In this document: positions 23,721 to 34,066 of the stretch, in pieces
Layout: the number at the start of each line of letters is the position of its first letter
Numbering within the stretch: position 1 is the first letter of the stretch
Assembly (NCBI GenBank): GCA_015680685.1
Contig: MNCI01012628.1
Location: 1,220,848-1,284,847, forward strand
Reading direction: 5' to 3'
From: Gnetum montanum
Taxonomy: Eukaryota > Streptophyta > Gnetopsida > Gnetales > Gnetaceae
DNA: 64,000 nt
Position numbers and translations under genes: made by a program
Notes under the pieces: model-generated
The model's database searches: none
What the model was told of the DNA's origin: nothing
The model's input: only the letters and a program-made list of their open reading frames with translations

Positions 23721-24441
23721 TAATTGTGGGGAAGCTACATATTTTGACTACACCTTGTAAATACACTTTTATTTTTCATTTCTTGTTTTTAATTTTTTGA
23801 CATTTTTCTTAATTATTATTTATTTTCCAATTCTTTGATATTTGTTCTATTCTTTAATAATTTTTCAATTCTTAATATGTTTTCTCATGCTTTATCATTT
23901 AATTCTTTATAACCTTTTTCATTCTATGAATATTTTAATTTGCAAATTGTACATATCTTTATTGTTTTGTTAATAATAACATTAATGTTCAACAAGATGT
24001 TTTGCCACAAGAGTTTTTTTCTATACTATCTAATCATTAAAAGACTAATTATATGTACAATGAGATCATGTCTTATCCCATTTTCATTAATAAGAGGTTC
24101 ATATAGTGGGTATAATGAAATTCTCATTCCATAAACCTAAAATAAACTCATTATATTTATACCTTCAAGAAAAGGAAAAGAACCAAGATGGATATGAAAA
24201 TAGTATAACCTCAAGGGGATTTGTTGATTCTTTGGACTTCTTCTATGAGTTTTAATCCTTCATGTGGTCATATTGTTATTCAAATCTTTATTAAAATTGA
24301 AGCATGTTCTTAAAATAAGAGTTATTACCTTATTATGATACTAGAAAGACATGTTATCCATGTCCTTTGTTAAGGTTAACATAATAATTAATTCATTAGT
24401 ATATATAATAAACATTCTTGGATTATCACTAAAAAGACATG
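23721..24441 (+). other. Element D post-pol spacer, left part
   Basis: AT-rich noncoding sequence with TTTTC/TTCTTTAATA runs. It includes CTCAAGGGGATTTGTTGATTC at about 24211, matching the spacer of A and E. It ends at the target duplication ACATG of element E. Confidence 0.55.
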
Positions 24442-24464
24442 TGATGAGACGTGATATGCACAAG

Positions 24465-24548
24465 CCGTGATATCGCGTACGTGATATCGCATCATCCCCT
24501 GCGATGTCGCGTACGCGATATCGCGGTCCGTCGCCAAATCTATAAATA
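24465..24548 (+). promoter_or_regulatory. U3 dyad block and TATA box of element E
   Basis: Repeated GATATCGCGTACG-type units include GCGATGTCGCGTACGCGATA (24501-24520), one base from a perfect palindrome. TATAAATA follows at 24541. The block is CpG-rich in otherwise AT-rich DNA. It likely holds the retrotransposon core promoter; the bound factor is unknown. Confidence 0.65.
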
Positions 24549-24814
24549 AGAGGCGGCACTCCCCTTATTTCCCATCCTAGGCTTAAAGTAGGGAAACTTT
24601 GGCAGTTTGATCACTCTAGAGATAGAATATTTTCCATGTGCCCACAGTAGGAGTCCCCAAGTGAACGGATCTTTATTCGAGCAGCTTTGTACCTGAACGC
24701 AAGTTGTGTACGGCAATAAAGACGAGCTTTGTGGATAAACCTTGCAGTGCATGGAATAGGATTTTATTACCTGTTATTTCTTACATGTTATTTATTACCT
24801 GCAGTAGCGTGGTA

Positions 24815-25025
24815 TGAGTACGACTTGATTACGAGCATTGACGAATGTGTACGGCTAATCAAGGAATCGGCTGCTCATCGTGATTAGTCTCTCTCACCCT
24901 CAACTCCTAGAGCACGGGATGCGTATGACTTGATTACGAGCATCTACAGATGTGTACGGCTAGTCAAGGAATCAGCTGCTCATCATGTTTAGGCTAGTTA
25001 AGTGCCTCAATACGAACACTTCGAG
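24815..25025. repeat. About 105-bp tandem duplication in element E LTRs
   Basis: GACTTGATTACGAGCAT...GTGTACGGCTA.TCAAGGAATC occurs twice (offset 105 bp). The 3' LTR has the same pair, so the duplication preceded insertion. Solo LTR G has only one unit. Confidence 0.85.
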
Positions 25026-25406
25026 CACGTGCGTTACGTGTGGTGATCCAGTAACAATTAGCGTTTGGTAGCCACAGTTGCATAGTTCAAGGTCTGTACA
25101 GTAAGTGGGAACAGATGCTGACACTAGTTAATTTAGACTTAGTCCTTAGTTAGAGTTAGTTAGCTTTCTCAACCCTTCACCTCGATAGCATAGGAGAAAA
25201 ACCAGAAAAGACTATAAATATCATATACCTCAGACTTACTTAACCATACACCATGACAACTACAAGTAAGTCTGGGAAGACAACGAATGATTAACCCCAA
25301 GTGTTCCATGGGGCATGTAGGCATTTAGTCTGCAGAGTTTGATCGGATCGCGTGTGCTACGCGCGTTTCATATGGTTGAGTGTAGGGGTACCTCACCACT
25401 CATCAT

Positions 25407-25419
25407 TGGCGCCGTTGCC
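25407..25419 (+). other. Element E primer binding site (tRNA-Asp type)
   Basis: TGGCGCCGTTGCC lies one base after the 5' LTR. It is complementary to the 3' end of plant tRNA-Asp. The next bases are AGAGA rather than GGGGA. Confidence 0.9.
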
Positions 25420-25548
25420 AGAGACTAAGTGTTTGTGCGCCATATAGAACATAAGGGATATCACTCACATCGTTGTGAGCCTTAACGAACCTTTGGGTTA
25501 ATCAAAAGATAAAAATTCATATAACGGTGAATTAGCACACCAATAAAA

Positions 25549-27165
25549 ATGCCTTCTTCTCATAAGAGCAACTCACCACCTAAGGACCATACACGAGATA
25601 GTCGGCAACATAGAAAACATAACCAAAATCAGCCAAGTCCTAAACAATACAAGATAGTTTATACTCATCCCGATGAGTATATTCTAGATTTCATCTTTAT
25701 CCTCCATCAAGATGAACAACTGCGATGGAGAGATTTGCAAGGTAATATCGTGTTACCCCCAGATCGATCAGTCTCTCGCAAGCTTTTCCGTGCCTTGGCA
25801 TAGATTGGCATACAAGAACTATTTGCTGAATACGTTGTGGAAGATTTTGACATGAGGGATTGTTATCCCACAGATGCCCAACGTATGAGGGACTTAAGGC
25901 AGGAGAGTCAACACGCACTATTGAAGGGCAAGGTCCTACACGTCCTTAGCGAAATAGGAGATGAGGAACCCATTATCACGGGTTCTTTAACAAATGATGT
26001 TCCCCCTCCTAACAATGGTGAGGAGGTTGGGTATCAGAATCTACGATCAACGATACATATCCCTGGTTCTAATGCCCGTGAACACCAACTGTTCACAAAG
26101 GGAATAACCACTTATGCTAAGGATGGGCACTTTGATCATCACCACGATCGGGGCCATAGCAGCCGAAGAGAAGGCAAGAAACATCATCATGGCGATGGTT
26201 CCCCTTCTTCTTCTCCTTCATCTCATCACTCACCCTCTCCTTCCACATCTGGGCGTAGCCACCATGAACATAAATATGAGGATAAAGGTAAACAAAATGA
26301 AAGACCTCGACGGGAAAGTCAAGAGAGAGGACAAGGGCAAGGACGTAGGGAGAGTAGGGAACAACGTAGACATCACAGGCATCATGAAAGAGATGATCAT
26401 GATGAGCCCCTACTCGCAACCCGAAGTATGCTTGACATCAAGGAGGCAGTTACGATTCCCACAAGGCATTTAAACGATAGTCAGATCAAACGATTAGACA
26501 TGAACAACATCCCACGATTTGAAGGGGGATACACTGCTGATCCACAAAATCATTTACAGGCATTCCACGATGCCTGTGCCTTGCAGAATATAGAAAATGA
26601 GTGGCAAAAACTTAAGTTGTTCCCAAGGACACTCACCAAAGAAGCAGAGAGCTGGTACTGGTCCTTAGAATCGGAAACCATCAGGAGGTGGAGTACGATA
26701 CTAGAATTGTTCAACGAAAAGTATCAAACGTACTCTAGAGTGTCCAATTTGCATAAGCAGATCCAAGGCTGGAAGCAAGGTACTCATGAACCCTTGGATG
26801 CTGCCATGGCCTGCTACTACACATTGTTACATCGTTGCCTAGGCCATGGGTATGCTCAGCGGGATCAACTTCGCCACATCGTGAATGGGCTAAGGCATGA
26901 AACTAGAAGAACCCTTGGAACTTACGCCCAAGGGAGACTCTCACAACTTAGAGCCCATGANTTGTACCCTTACCGGCAACCTAATCCTTATGGTTATTAT
27001 GGGCAGCAGCCAATTTCCCCAAGTGACTCTATGGGTCACATAAACCCTACACGTTACTACCGAGTTCAAGAGTATTTTAGGACTCCTTCTCCTTCGGGAA
27101 CACTCCATACCCACACTATCCTCCAAATCCATCTGCATCTCTTGCACCAGTAGCCCCACTGCCAA
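25549..27165 (+). pseudogene. gag: Element E gag
   Basis: The ATG at 25549 opens MPSSHKSNSPPKD. A TAG at 25801-25803 interrupts, probably from CAG. The frame is then open to about 27150. A Ser/His/Arg-rich low-complexity region (about 26130-26400) precedes the capsid core: MNNIPRFEGGYTADPQNHL, AFHDACALQNIENEW, ESWYWSLESETIRRW and GYAQRDQLRHIVNGLRHETR (to about 26910). It breaks off at the N (26961), where the zinc-knuckle-bearing part expected from A is missing. It continues with a Pro/Tyr-rich tail. Gag forms the particle that packages element RNA. Confidence 0.85.
26961..26961. other. Single undetermined base marking a probable collapsed gap
   Basis: The only N in the window. Upstream sequence matches A up to about 2065 and downstream sequence matches A from about 2720. 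One N therefore replaces about 650 bp relative to A, keeping the reading frame open only by chance. Confidence 0.8.
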
Positions 27166-27392
27166 CCACTCCAACAAAGCCTAGAGTAATTCCCACTCAA
27201 CCGCAACAACCCAACATTGCGAGGGCTCCCAATCCTCCAATATCAGTTGGTTCTAACAATCATACACCAAAAAGACCTTTCCTTAGGACCAACAATCCAA
27301 CCAAACCTTCGCCTTCACAAGCGGTTGAGCATCTTAACACCTCCATACCAAATAAGGTTTCGGGAAACCCTCTGATAGAGAAATCGTGCCCA

Positions 27393-28200
27393 ATGCATAC
27401 AGTTATGTTAACACATACAGTAATCGACTGGATCAAGGTTGGCCACCTTCCAAAGAAATTATCGGATCCAGGAGTTCCCCTAGTTTACCTCCAAGTCGCT
27501 GGGAATGAACCCCATAAGGCTCTCCTCGACTCAGGTTCCGGGGTCAACTTAATCTCACAAGAACTGTATAAAACCTAGAACCTACCTCCACTTAAGAAGA
27601 GCAATATTTGCTTAGAGCTGGCTGACCAATCCATCACTATTCCTTTGGGACAAGTTGAGGACATTGTTACCACTGTGGGTGGTTGGTCATATCCAGCTGA
27701 TTTCCTAGTGATCCAAATAAACAATGACAAAGGGGATTTCCCAATTATAATGGGAAGGGCATGGCTGAATACAATCGATGCATGCCTAGGAATCCGCAAC
27801 CTTTCCCTAGAAATATCCAAGACAAATACTTTTAGGAAAATTGAGAGGAAAAGAGTTCCATGCATCGCATATAGTGACACAGGGCGTCATTGCATGCAAA
27901 AATCATGGGTGATGCGAAGTTTAACATTGCATGCATGCAATTGGTGTGCATGGGATATTGACATACAAAAGTGCCTATATGCGGTAGCCACACAACAAGA
28001 AAACACCCAGTGGCTGATGGCTGATAAAGAGAACAACTCGACAACCTACATGGAACTAGCTGAGGAAATAACTAGTGCTTACATTGAAAGCACAGACGTA
28101 TTAGAGCAAGTCCGTTGCCAACTTCCAGCCCTTAACTCTAAAAACATTAATTGGGAAAAGTTGGAGATTCCTAAGGAGTTTAAACAAGAGCCCCTAGATT
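27393..28200 (+). pseudogene. Element E aspartic protease
   Basis: The catalytic D-S-G lies in ALLDSGSGVNLISQEL (about 27516-27563). A TAG at 27576-27578 replaces the Trp codon kept in A (the W of AWNLPPL). The domain resumes with NICLELADQSITIPLGQVED, GWSYPADFLVIQ and FPIIMGRAWLNTIDACLG. A Cys/His-containing stretch (WVMRSLTLHACNWC) follows at 27905-27946 and leads to RT. The triplet is intact, but the stop blocks the polyprotein. Confidence 0.8.
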
Positions 28201-29110
28201 TAAAATCGTTGCCCACTAGTTTGGAATATGTGACCCTTAAAAATGGAAAACCGGTGATCATCAACGCAAAGCTCGCGCCCAAGCAAAAAGAAAGTTTGTT
28301 AAAGGTAATAAACAAGTGGTCAACAACCTTTGCCTGGTCATACCCTGAACTAACTGGAATAGATCCTAGGATATGCCAGCATAGGATTTACACAGACCCC
28401 TCTATGAAACCTCGCAAGCAACCCTAGAGGCGATTGAACCTGAAGTTAAAACAAATAGTGAAAGAGGAGCTAGAGCAGCTTCTCAAGGCTGGGTTCATTT
28501 ACCCTATCACTAATAGCAAATGGGTTAGTCCTCTTGTCATCGTACCGAAAAAAGGAAGTAAATGGAGGGTATGTATAGATTTTAGGCTATTAAATATGGC
28601 AACCTTCAAAGATCACTTCCCATTGCCATTTGTTGACCAAGACTTAGACACTATAGCAGGGCATCGCTATTACAGTTTTCTGGATGGCTATAGTAGGTAC
28701 AACCAAATACGAATTGTGCTAGAAGACCAAGCCAAAACAACGTTCATCAATCCTTGGGGAACATTTGCATACCAAAAAATTCCTTTTAGCTTGTGCAATG
28801 CACCTGCCACATTCCAATGATTAGTTCTAAGCATCTTTCAACAGCAAATAGGTAATGGAGTAGAAGTCTTCAAGGATGACTTCTCCACTTATGGGACGAG
28901 CTTTGATCAAGCCCTCGACCGGTTAGAGCAAGTATTGAAACGATTTGTTGAAACCAACCTCAAGCTCAACTGGCAGAAGAGCCATTTGATGGTTCAAGAG
29001 GGCGTCGTACTGGGGCATAAAATTCCACAATCAGGAATTGAGGTGGATCCAAAAAAAATTAAAGTCATCCAAGGAATTGCCTGACAACTAGAAACCGTTA
29101 AAGACATTAG
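28201..29110 (+). pseudogene. Element E reverse transcriptase
   Basis: Motifs in order are KLAPKQKESLLKVINKW, SPLVIVPKKGSKWRVCIDFR, YYSFLDGYSRYNQIRI and FSLCNAPATFQ. The F-K-D-D catalytic box (about 28869) keeps both Asp residues, while the usual hydrophobic residue is Lys. Stops occur at 28425-28427 (TAG), 28818-28820 (TGA, CpG-type from CGA) and about 29082 (TGA). It ends with GHTGYYRRFITNFSK. It is inactive because of the stops. Confidence 0.85.
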
Positions 29111-29177
29111 GTCATTCCTTGGACACACTGGCTACTACAGGAGGTTTATCACGAACTTCTCCAAAGTTGCCAAACCA

Positions 29178-29768
29178 TTGGTGGAATTAATGAAAAAAGA
29201 TGCACCATTCGAATGGACCAAGGAATATGAACAAGCATTCCAAACCCTCAAACAGAGGCTTGTGGAAACCCCCATTCTACAAGCCCCTAACTGGTCCAGG
29301 TCATTCCATATCATGACCAATGCATCTAATTACGCCGTAGGAGCTGTACTGACACAATTAGATGAACAAAAATAACCTTATTACATCCACTGTGCCAGTA
29401 AGAGTATCACCGATGCACAACTCAACTACACGACTACAGAAAAGGAATTAATGGCTGTAGTGTTTGCACTAGATAAATTTAGGTACTATGTATTGGGTTA
29501 CAAAGTATACATCCATACAAATCATAGTGTAATTAGGTTCCTTATGAACAAGCCAACGGTTAGCCCACATATCATACGTTGGTTGGTAATTCTTCAGGAG
29601 TTCGATTTAACAATAGTAGACCGCAAAGGCACCAAGAATGTAGTCGCTGATCACCTATCTCGGTTGCGTTGGGACAACAAAGAGGATGAATATGCGGTAT
29701 CTGACCATTTTCCTAATGAAACCCTCTTTGCTAGTGTAGTAAATAATCAACCCATGGAAATAAATTAG
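29178..29768 (+). pseudogene. Element E RNase H
   Basis: The domain reads FEWTKEYEQAFQTLK, FHIMTNASNYAVGAVL (the usual TDAS Asp is Asn), TTEKELMAVVFALDKFRYYV, HTNHSVIRFLMNKP and RKGTKNVVADHLSRL. A TAA near 29373 sits at an Arg position that is Cys, His or stop in the other copies. The frame closes at TAG 29766-29768, the amber codon shared with A and F. Confidence 0.85.
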
Positions 29769-31114
29769 TATAATAGCATTCTTACTTATCTCACTTCCCA
29801 ACAAATACCATATGGGTTGGACTTTAGGAAGAAACAACAGTTTCTTCACAAAACCAAGTACTTCATGGAAATCAAGGGGCAAATTTATAAAGTCTGTCCT
29901 GATGGCTTGGTTCGATGGTGTGTGCCCGATCAGGATCAATTAAAAGTTCTCCAAGATGCTCATGAGGGCCCTTGTGGGGGTCATTATGTTGGGAGACGAA
30001 CAGCTACTAAGGTCCTGCTTGCAGGATATTATTGGCCAACACTATTTCGGGACACCCATCATTTCACCCAATCTTGTGAGTGCTGCCAACGTGATGGTGG
30101 AATGACTGCTAGAATGGAGGGTCCGCAACAATGGATTCAACCTTTAGAACCCTTCAATATCTAGGGAATAGATTTTATGGGGCCAATTACACTAATGTCC
30201 AACAGAAAAGCATATATAATTGTTGTTGTTGATTACTTAACCAAATGGGCTGAAGCAGCCGCTGTAACAGACTACACATCATCTACAGCTACACGATTTG
30301 TACAACAACAAATCATTAACAGGTTTGGTGTGCCACGTGCACTCATTTCTAATAATGGAACACATTTTACAAGTGCAACCTTTCACAAACTGATGCAACG
30401 CTTAGGGGTTGAGCATAAATTGACCACACCTTAACACCCCAAGCTATTGGTCAAGCTGAGGTTACTAATAGGGAGATTACAAGAATATTAACACAAACAA
30501 TTAGCAAATTTAGGCGAGACTGGAGCACGAAACTGAACGATGCTCTTTGGGTGTATCTCTCCACTTGGAAGCTCCCTACAGGATATTCTCCCTATGAGCT
30601 AGTGTACGGGAAACTTCCAAAACTCCCCATACAGAATGAGCTCCGTACACTATCCATAGCTTGCGAACTTTACTTGGATCTTGACCTAGCACAAAAACAA
30701 TGGTTAGCAACTTTGAACATGTTATACGAGAATAGATCGGTTGCACTATTGTTAAATGAGTTGCACAAGGCACACAGTAAACAACGTCATGACTTAAGGA
30801 TCCGAAGGTTTAGCTACCAATCAGGAGATAAGGTCCTTTACTGGAACCCCACGCATGTACCTCAACGTACAAAGTTTCAAACCTTGTGGGAAGGACCTTA
30901 TATTATTCATACTACCTTCCCCTCTGTAGCCATGATGATATATAAGCCTGACAGCCCGGATAAAAGGTTATTGGTTAATGTACAACAAACAAAACCTTTC
31001 CGTGAATCTGCAACAGCCAATACAAGTTACACCTCCACCAACAGGCAACCTCACTTGTTATTTCGGATCTCTCCCTTTCCACTCAGTCATGGGGGAGATC
31101 CCCACCTATGTTAA
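29769..31114 (+). pseudogene. Element E integrase
   Basis: The HHCC zinc region is seen as HEGPCGGH...SCECC (about 29961-30090). The core has G-I-D-F-M-G-P with the first Asp kept (about 30168), preceded by TAG in place of Trp. LISNNGTHF carries Asn at the second catalytic position (about 30349). GQAEVTNREI keeps the Glu, reached after a frameshift at about 30433. The C-terminal part includes GDKVLYWNPTHVPQRTKFQTLWEGPY. It ends at 31114 next to a CATGGGGGAGATCCCC tract. Confidence 0.85.
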
Positions 31115-33089
31115 TCATATGGGGCCCTCAGTTCTTTTTCAATTTTTGTTTTACAAGTTTTTGTTTTACATGTTTTTGTCTTACACATTTTTATTTTACA
31201 AGTTTCTTTAACTTTTCTAATTTTTGTTTTACAAATTTCTTTAACTTTTCTAAGTTTTTGTTTTACAACTTTCTTTAACTTTTCTAGTTTTTGTTTTACA
31301 ACATCATTATACTTTTTCCAATTTTTGTGTGTGTGTGTGATCCACCCTGTAAGTTTGTCACCCAATAAGTGTTCGGAATGATGATATGAACTGTTTTCAT
31401 ATTAATTGCTAGTGTTTGGTTTTTACCTTTAAGTCACAATGTTGATACTAAGGTATGTTTCTTTTGATATGACAGGCAATGAGACCACTTCATCCATTCA
31501 TCCACTAGTTTCTATGGTCTCTCTTGGCTTGGAAATGTACAGTCCCCTTCTAATAAGAACTTAAACGAATCGGTGACTGGGTATTTCTCAAACTAAGGAA
31601 GGACTCAAGGATTGAAAAGGGTGTGACTTTAAGGGAACTGGATGCTTTCGTGTTGGTCATTCTCTTGGGTGCTTGGATGTTTTCTTCTTGAGTTTTCTTG
31701 CCATTTCGATGTTACCCAATTATCGGAAGCTGAGACAATAAAAATAATCAAGTCTTTGCATGGTGTGGTTCTCACGCATAAAAACACAAAATAGAAAAAA
31801 CAAAAAAAAAACAACAAAGTGAGAATTCAAAGCACACCCCTTAGACGAATAAACTTGGGCTACAAGCACTGGTTATGGAACCAAAAGTGTTCCCTCTAAC
31901 TAAGGCCCTTCTCGCTTTCCATTCTCTCCTTTGTTTCGTCGGAATGGTGGTGGCTCTTTGGAGATGCATTCTTGTTATCCAAGTGGATGGTTTAGCTGAA
32001 TGCATTGATGCGAAGTCACTGGATGTGGTTTGTTTGAGGCCGGAGTTGGAATGAGACTTGCCAAGTCACATTAATCATGCAACATACAAGGGGCTGTACA
32101 CCACCTTGTTCTTGGGATTCCATTCCATTCTCTTCTCTCCATCCTTCTCTCCATTGTTCACCTCATTGCCAGTTGTATCATTAGTGTATATTTTGGTTGA
32201 TACATTGTTTTCTTTTTGGTAAATTCTTGTGGTTAAGACTTTAACCCTTGTCCCAAATAACATTCCCGAAGCCTACGGACTCTTTGAATGTGGGTTTGTC
32301 AGGGCATTAAGGGCATGAGCCTGCTTTGTGGAGGACCCACTGACATTCCTATTTGGAGCATTAGTTAAATTCTTTCCCCTAACATTTTTGCAATCTAATT
32401 TCTTTTGTTTATTTCCATCTTGACATCCATTTCATAGATGCTATAGTTGTCCCTTTTTATTTATCTTTCTTACCCCTTTTCCTTCTCCATTCTAACACTA
32501 CCGGAGGTTCGTGATTAGTCATGGGGGTACGGGGCTCGATTTTTTCAATTTTCTCTTAGCCCTAAAATTTTTGATTTTCTTCCTAACCCCTACACCTTCG
32601 GTAGTCATCAGTAATATATCTCCCGATCCATATCAGCCATACCACAACCTAGCCAATGAACTTACATCGAAGCAAGGTATCAATTACATGATGATTCATT
32701 TACCCTTGCTAATATAAGATTGTGTTGTGTGTGCAAATGGCAATCATACAAACAACGAATTGGATCTGGAGCAAACACTTGGAATGGAGCAGTGCTGAAG
32801 CAACTATGCAAGGAGCAAGATCGATGGCGCACTTATGGATGGACAACAAAGGCGCAATCTTGGCGTTGGCAGCAGCAACACTTCTTTCTCTCTCTCTCCT
32901 TCTCAGTTGCCAAATGAGGCCTGATGTCATTGTAATAAGGTGTTCACCCTTGTTGTCATGAACACCAGTTTTGTCAAGTCTTGTAATGATGATCCGTTCA
33001 CATGTCATCCCATTAGTTTCATTTCCCTCAATAATTCCATACCTTCCCGATATTATTGTAAGGAACTCGAGGACGAGTTTTCATTCAGT
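31115..33089 (+). other. Element E 3' spacer
   Basis: Noncoding spacer between integrase and 3' LTR. It contains the T-rich array and the GTGTGACTTTAAGGGAACT segment. The middle G5 tract (TTAGTCATGGGGGTACGG) is at about 32515-32532. It has no recognisable extra reading frame. Confidence 0.7.
31140..31310. repeat. T-rich TTTTTGTTTTACA tandem array
   Basis: Imperfect repeats of TTTTTGTTTTACA and TTCTTTAACTTTTCTA downstream of pol. A shorter version is at about 6840-6930 in A. The Lys-rich frame it opens on the minus strand is a repeat artefact. Confidence 0.75.
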
Positions 33090-33099
33090 CATGGAGGTA
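33090..33099 (+). promoter_or_regulatory. Element E polypurine tract
   Basis: CATGGAGGTA lies directly before TGATGAG of the 3' LTR. The G5 of other copies is broken by an A. Confidence 0.7.
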
Positions 33100-34061
33100 T
33101 GATGAGACGCGAGCCGCCACGATAGTGCATCCCATGCGATATTGCGTCGTCCCCTGCGATGTCGCGTACGCGATATCGCGGTCCACTGCCAAATCTATAA
33201 ATAAGAGGCGGCATTCCCCTTATTTCCCATCCTAGGCTTAAAGTAGGGAAACTTTGGCAGTTTGATCACTCCAGAGATAGAATATTTTCCATGTGCCCGC
33301 AGTAAGAGTCCCTAAGTGAATGGATCTTTATTCGAGCAGCTTTGTACCTGAACACAAGTTGTGTATGGCAATAAAGACGAGCTTTGTGGATAAACCTTGC
33401 AGTGCATGGAATAGGATTTTATTACCTATTATTTCTTACATGTTATTTATTACTTGTAGTAGTGCGGTATGAGTACGACTTGATTACGAGCATTGACGAA
33501 TGTGTACGGCTAATCAAGGAATCGGCTGCTCATCATGATTAGTCTCTCTCACCCTCAACTCCTAGAACGCGGGATGAGTACGACTTGATCACGAGCATCT
33601 ATGGATGTGTACGGCTAGTCAAGGAATCGGCTGCTCATCACGTTTAGGCTAGTTAAGTGCCTCAGTACAACCACTTCGAGCACGTGCATTACGTGTGGTG
33701 ATCCCAGTAACGATTAGCATTTGGTAGCCATAGTTGCATAGTTCAGGGTGTGTACGGTAAGTGGGAACGGATGCTGACGCTAGTTAATTTAGACTTAGTC
33801 CTTAGTTAGAGTTAGTTAGCTTTCTCAACCCTTCACCTCGATAGCATAGGAGAAAAGCTAGAAAAGACTATAAAAATCATATACCTCAGACTTACTTAAC
33901 CATACACCATGACAACTACAAGTAAGTCTGGGAAGACAACAAATGATTAACCCCAAGTGTTCCATGGGGCGTGTAGGCATTTAGTCTGCGGAGTTCGACT
34001 GAATCATGCATGCTATGCTCGTTTCGTATGGTTGAGTGTAGGGGTACCTGGCCACTCATCA
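33100..34061 (+). repeat. Element E 3' LTR
   Basis: 962 bp, TGATGAG to CTCATCA, paired with the 5' LTR. TATAAATA is at 33196-33203. The first about 60 bp of U3 differ strongly from the 5' LTR, whereas the rest differs by scattered transitions. That suggests rearrangement within the dyad cluster. Confidence 0.95.
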
Positions 34062-34066
34062 ACATG

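Larger units (their letters stand above)
24442..25405 (+). repeat. Element E 5' LTR
   Basis: It runs TGATGAG to CTCATCA, 964 bp. U3 has GATATCGCG dyads (24470-24530). TATAAATA is at 24541-24548. A duplicated segment of about 105 bp starts near 24815 and 24920. The end carries GTAGGGGTACCTCACCACTC. Confidence 0.95.
24442..34061 (+). mobile_element. Element E: full-length Athila/Tat-like LTR retrotransposon
   Basis: A 9620-bp element with two LTRs (24442-25405, 33100-34061), tRNA-Asp primer site, gag, protease, RT, RNase H, integrase, spacer and polypurine tract. The target duplication ACATG is at 24437-24441 and 34062-34066. Outside the first about 60 bp, the LTRs differ mostly by transitions; I count eight in the 200 bp after the TATA box. 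So it is old but younger than A or D. At least seven in-frame stops and one frameshift disable it. It lacks the extra 3' reading frame of B and F. A single N at 26961 stands where about 650 bp of A are missing. Confidence 0.95.

Noticed and set aside
26114-26473. Alternative-frame open stretches on both strands over the gag of E
   Set aside because: They overlap the real gag frame in its low-complexity Ser/His/Arg region and have no domain.
31111-31365. Lys/Cys-rich minus-strand open frame
   Set aside because: It is the reverse translation of the T-rich TTTTTGTTTTACA repeat; no homologous protein and the array varies in length in A.
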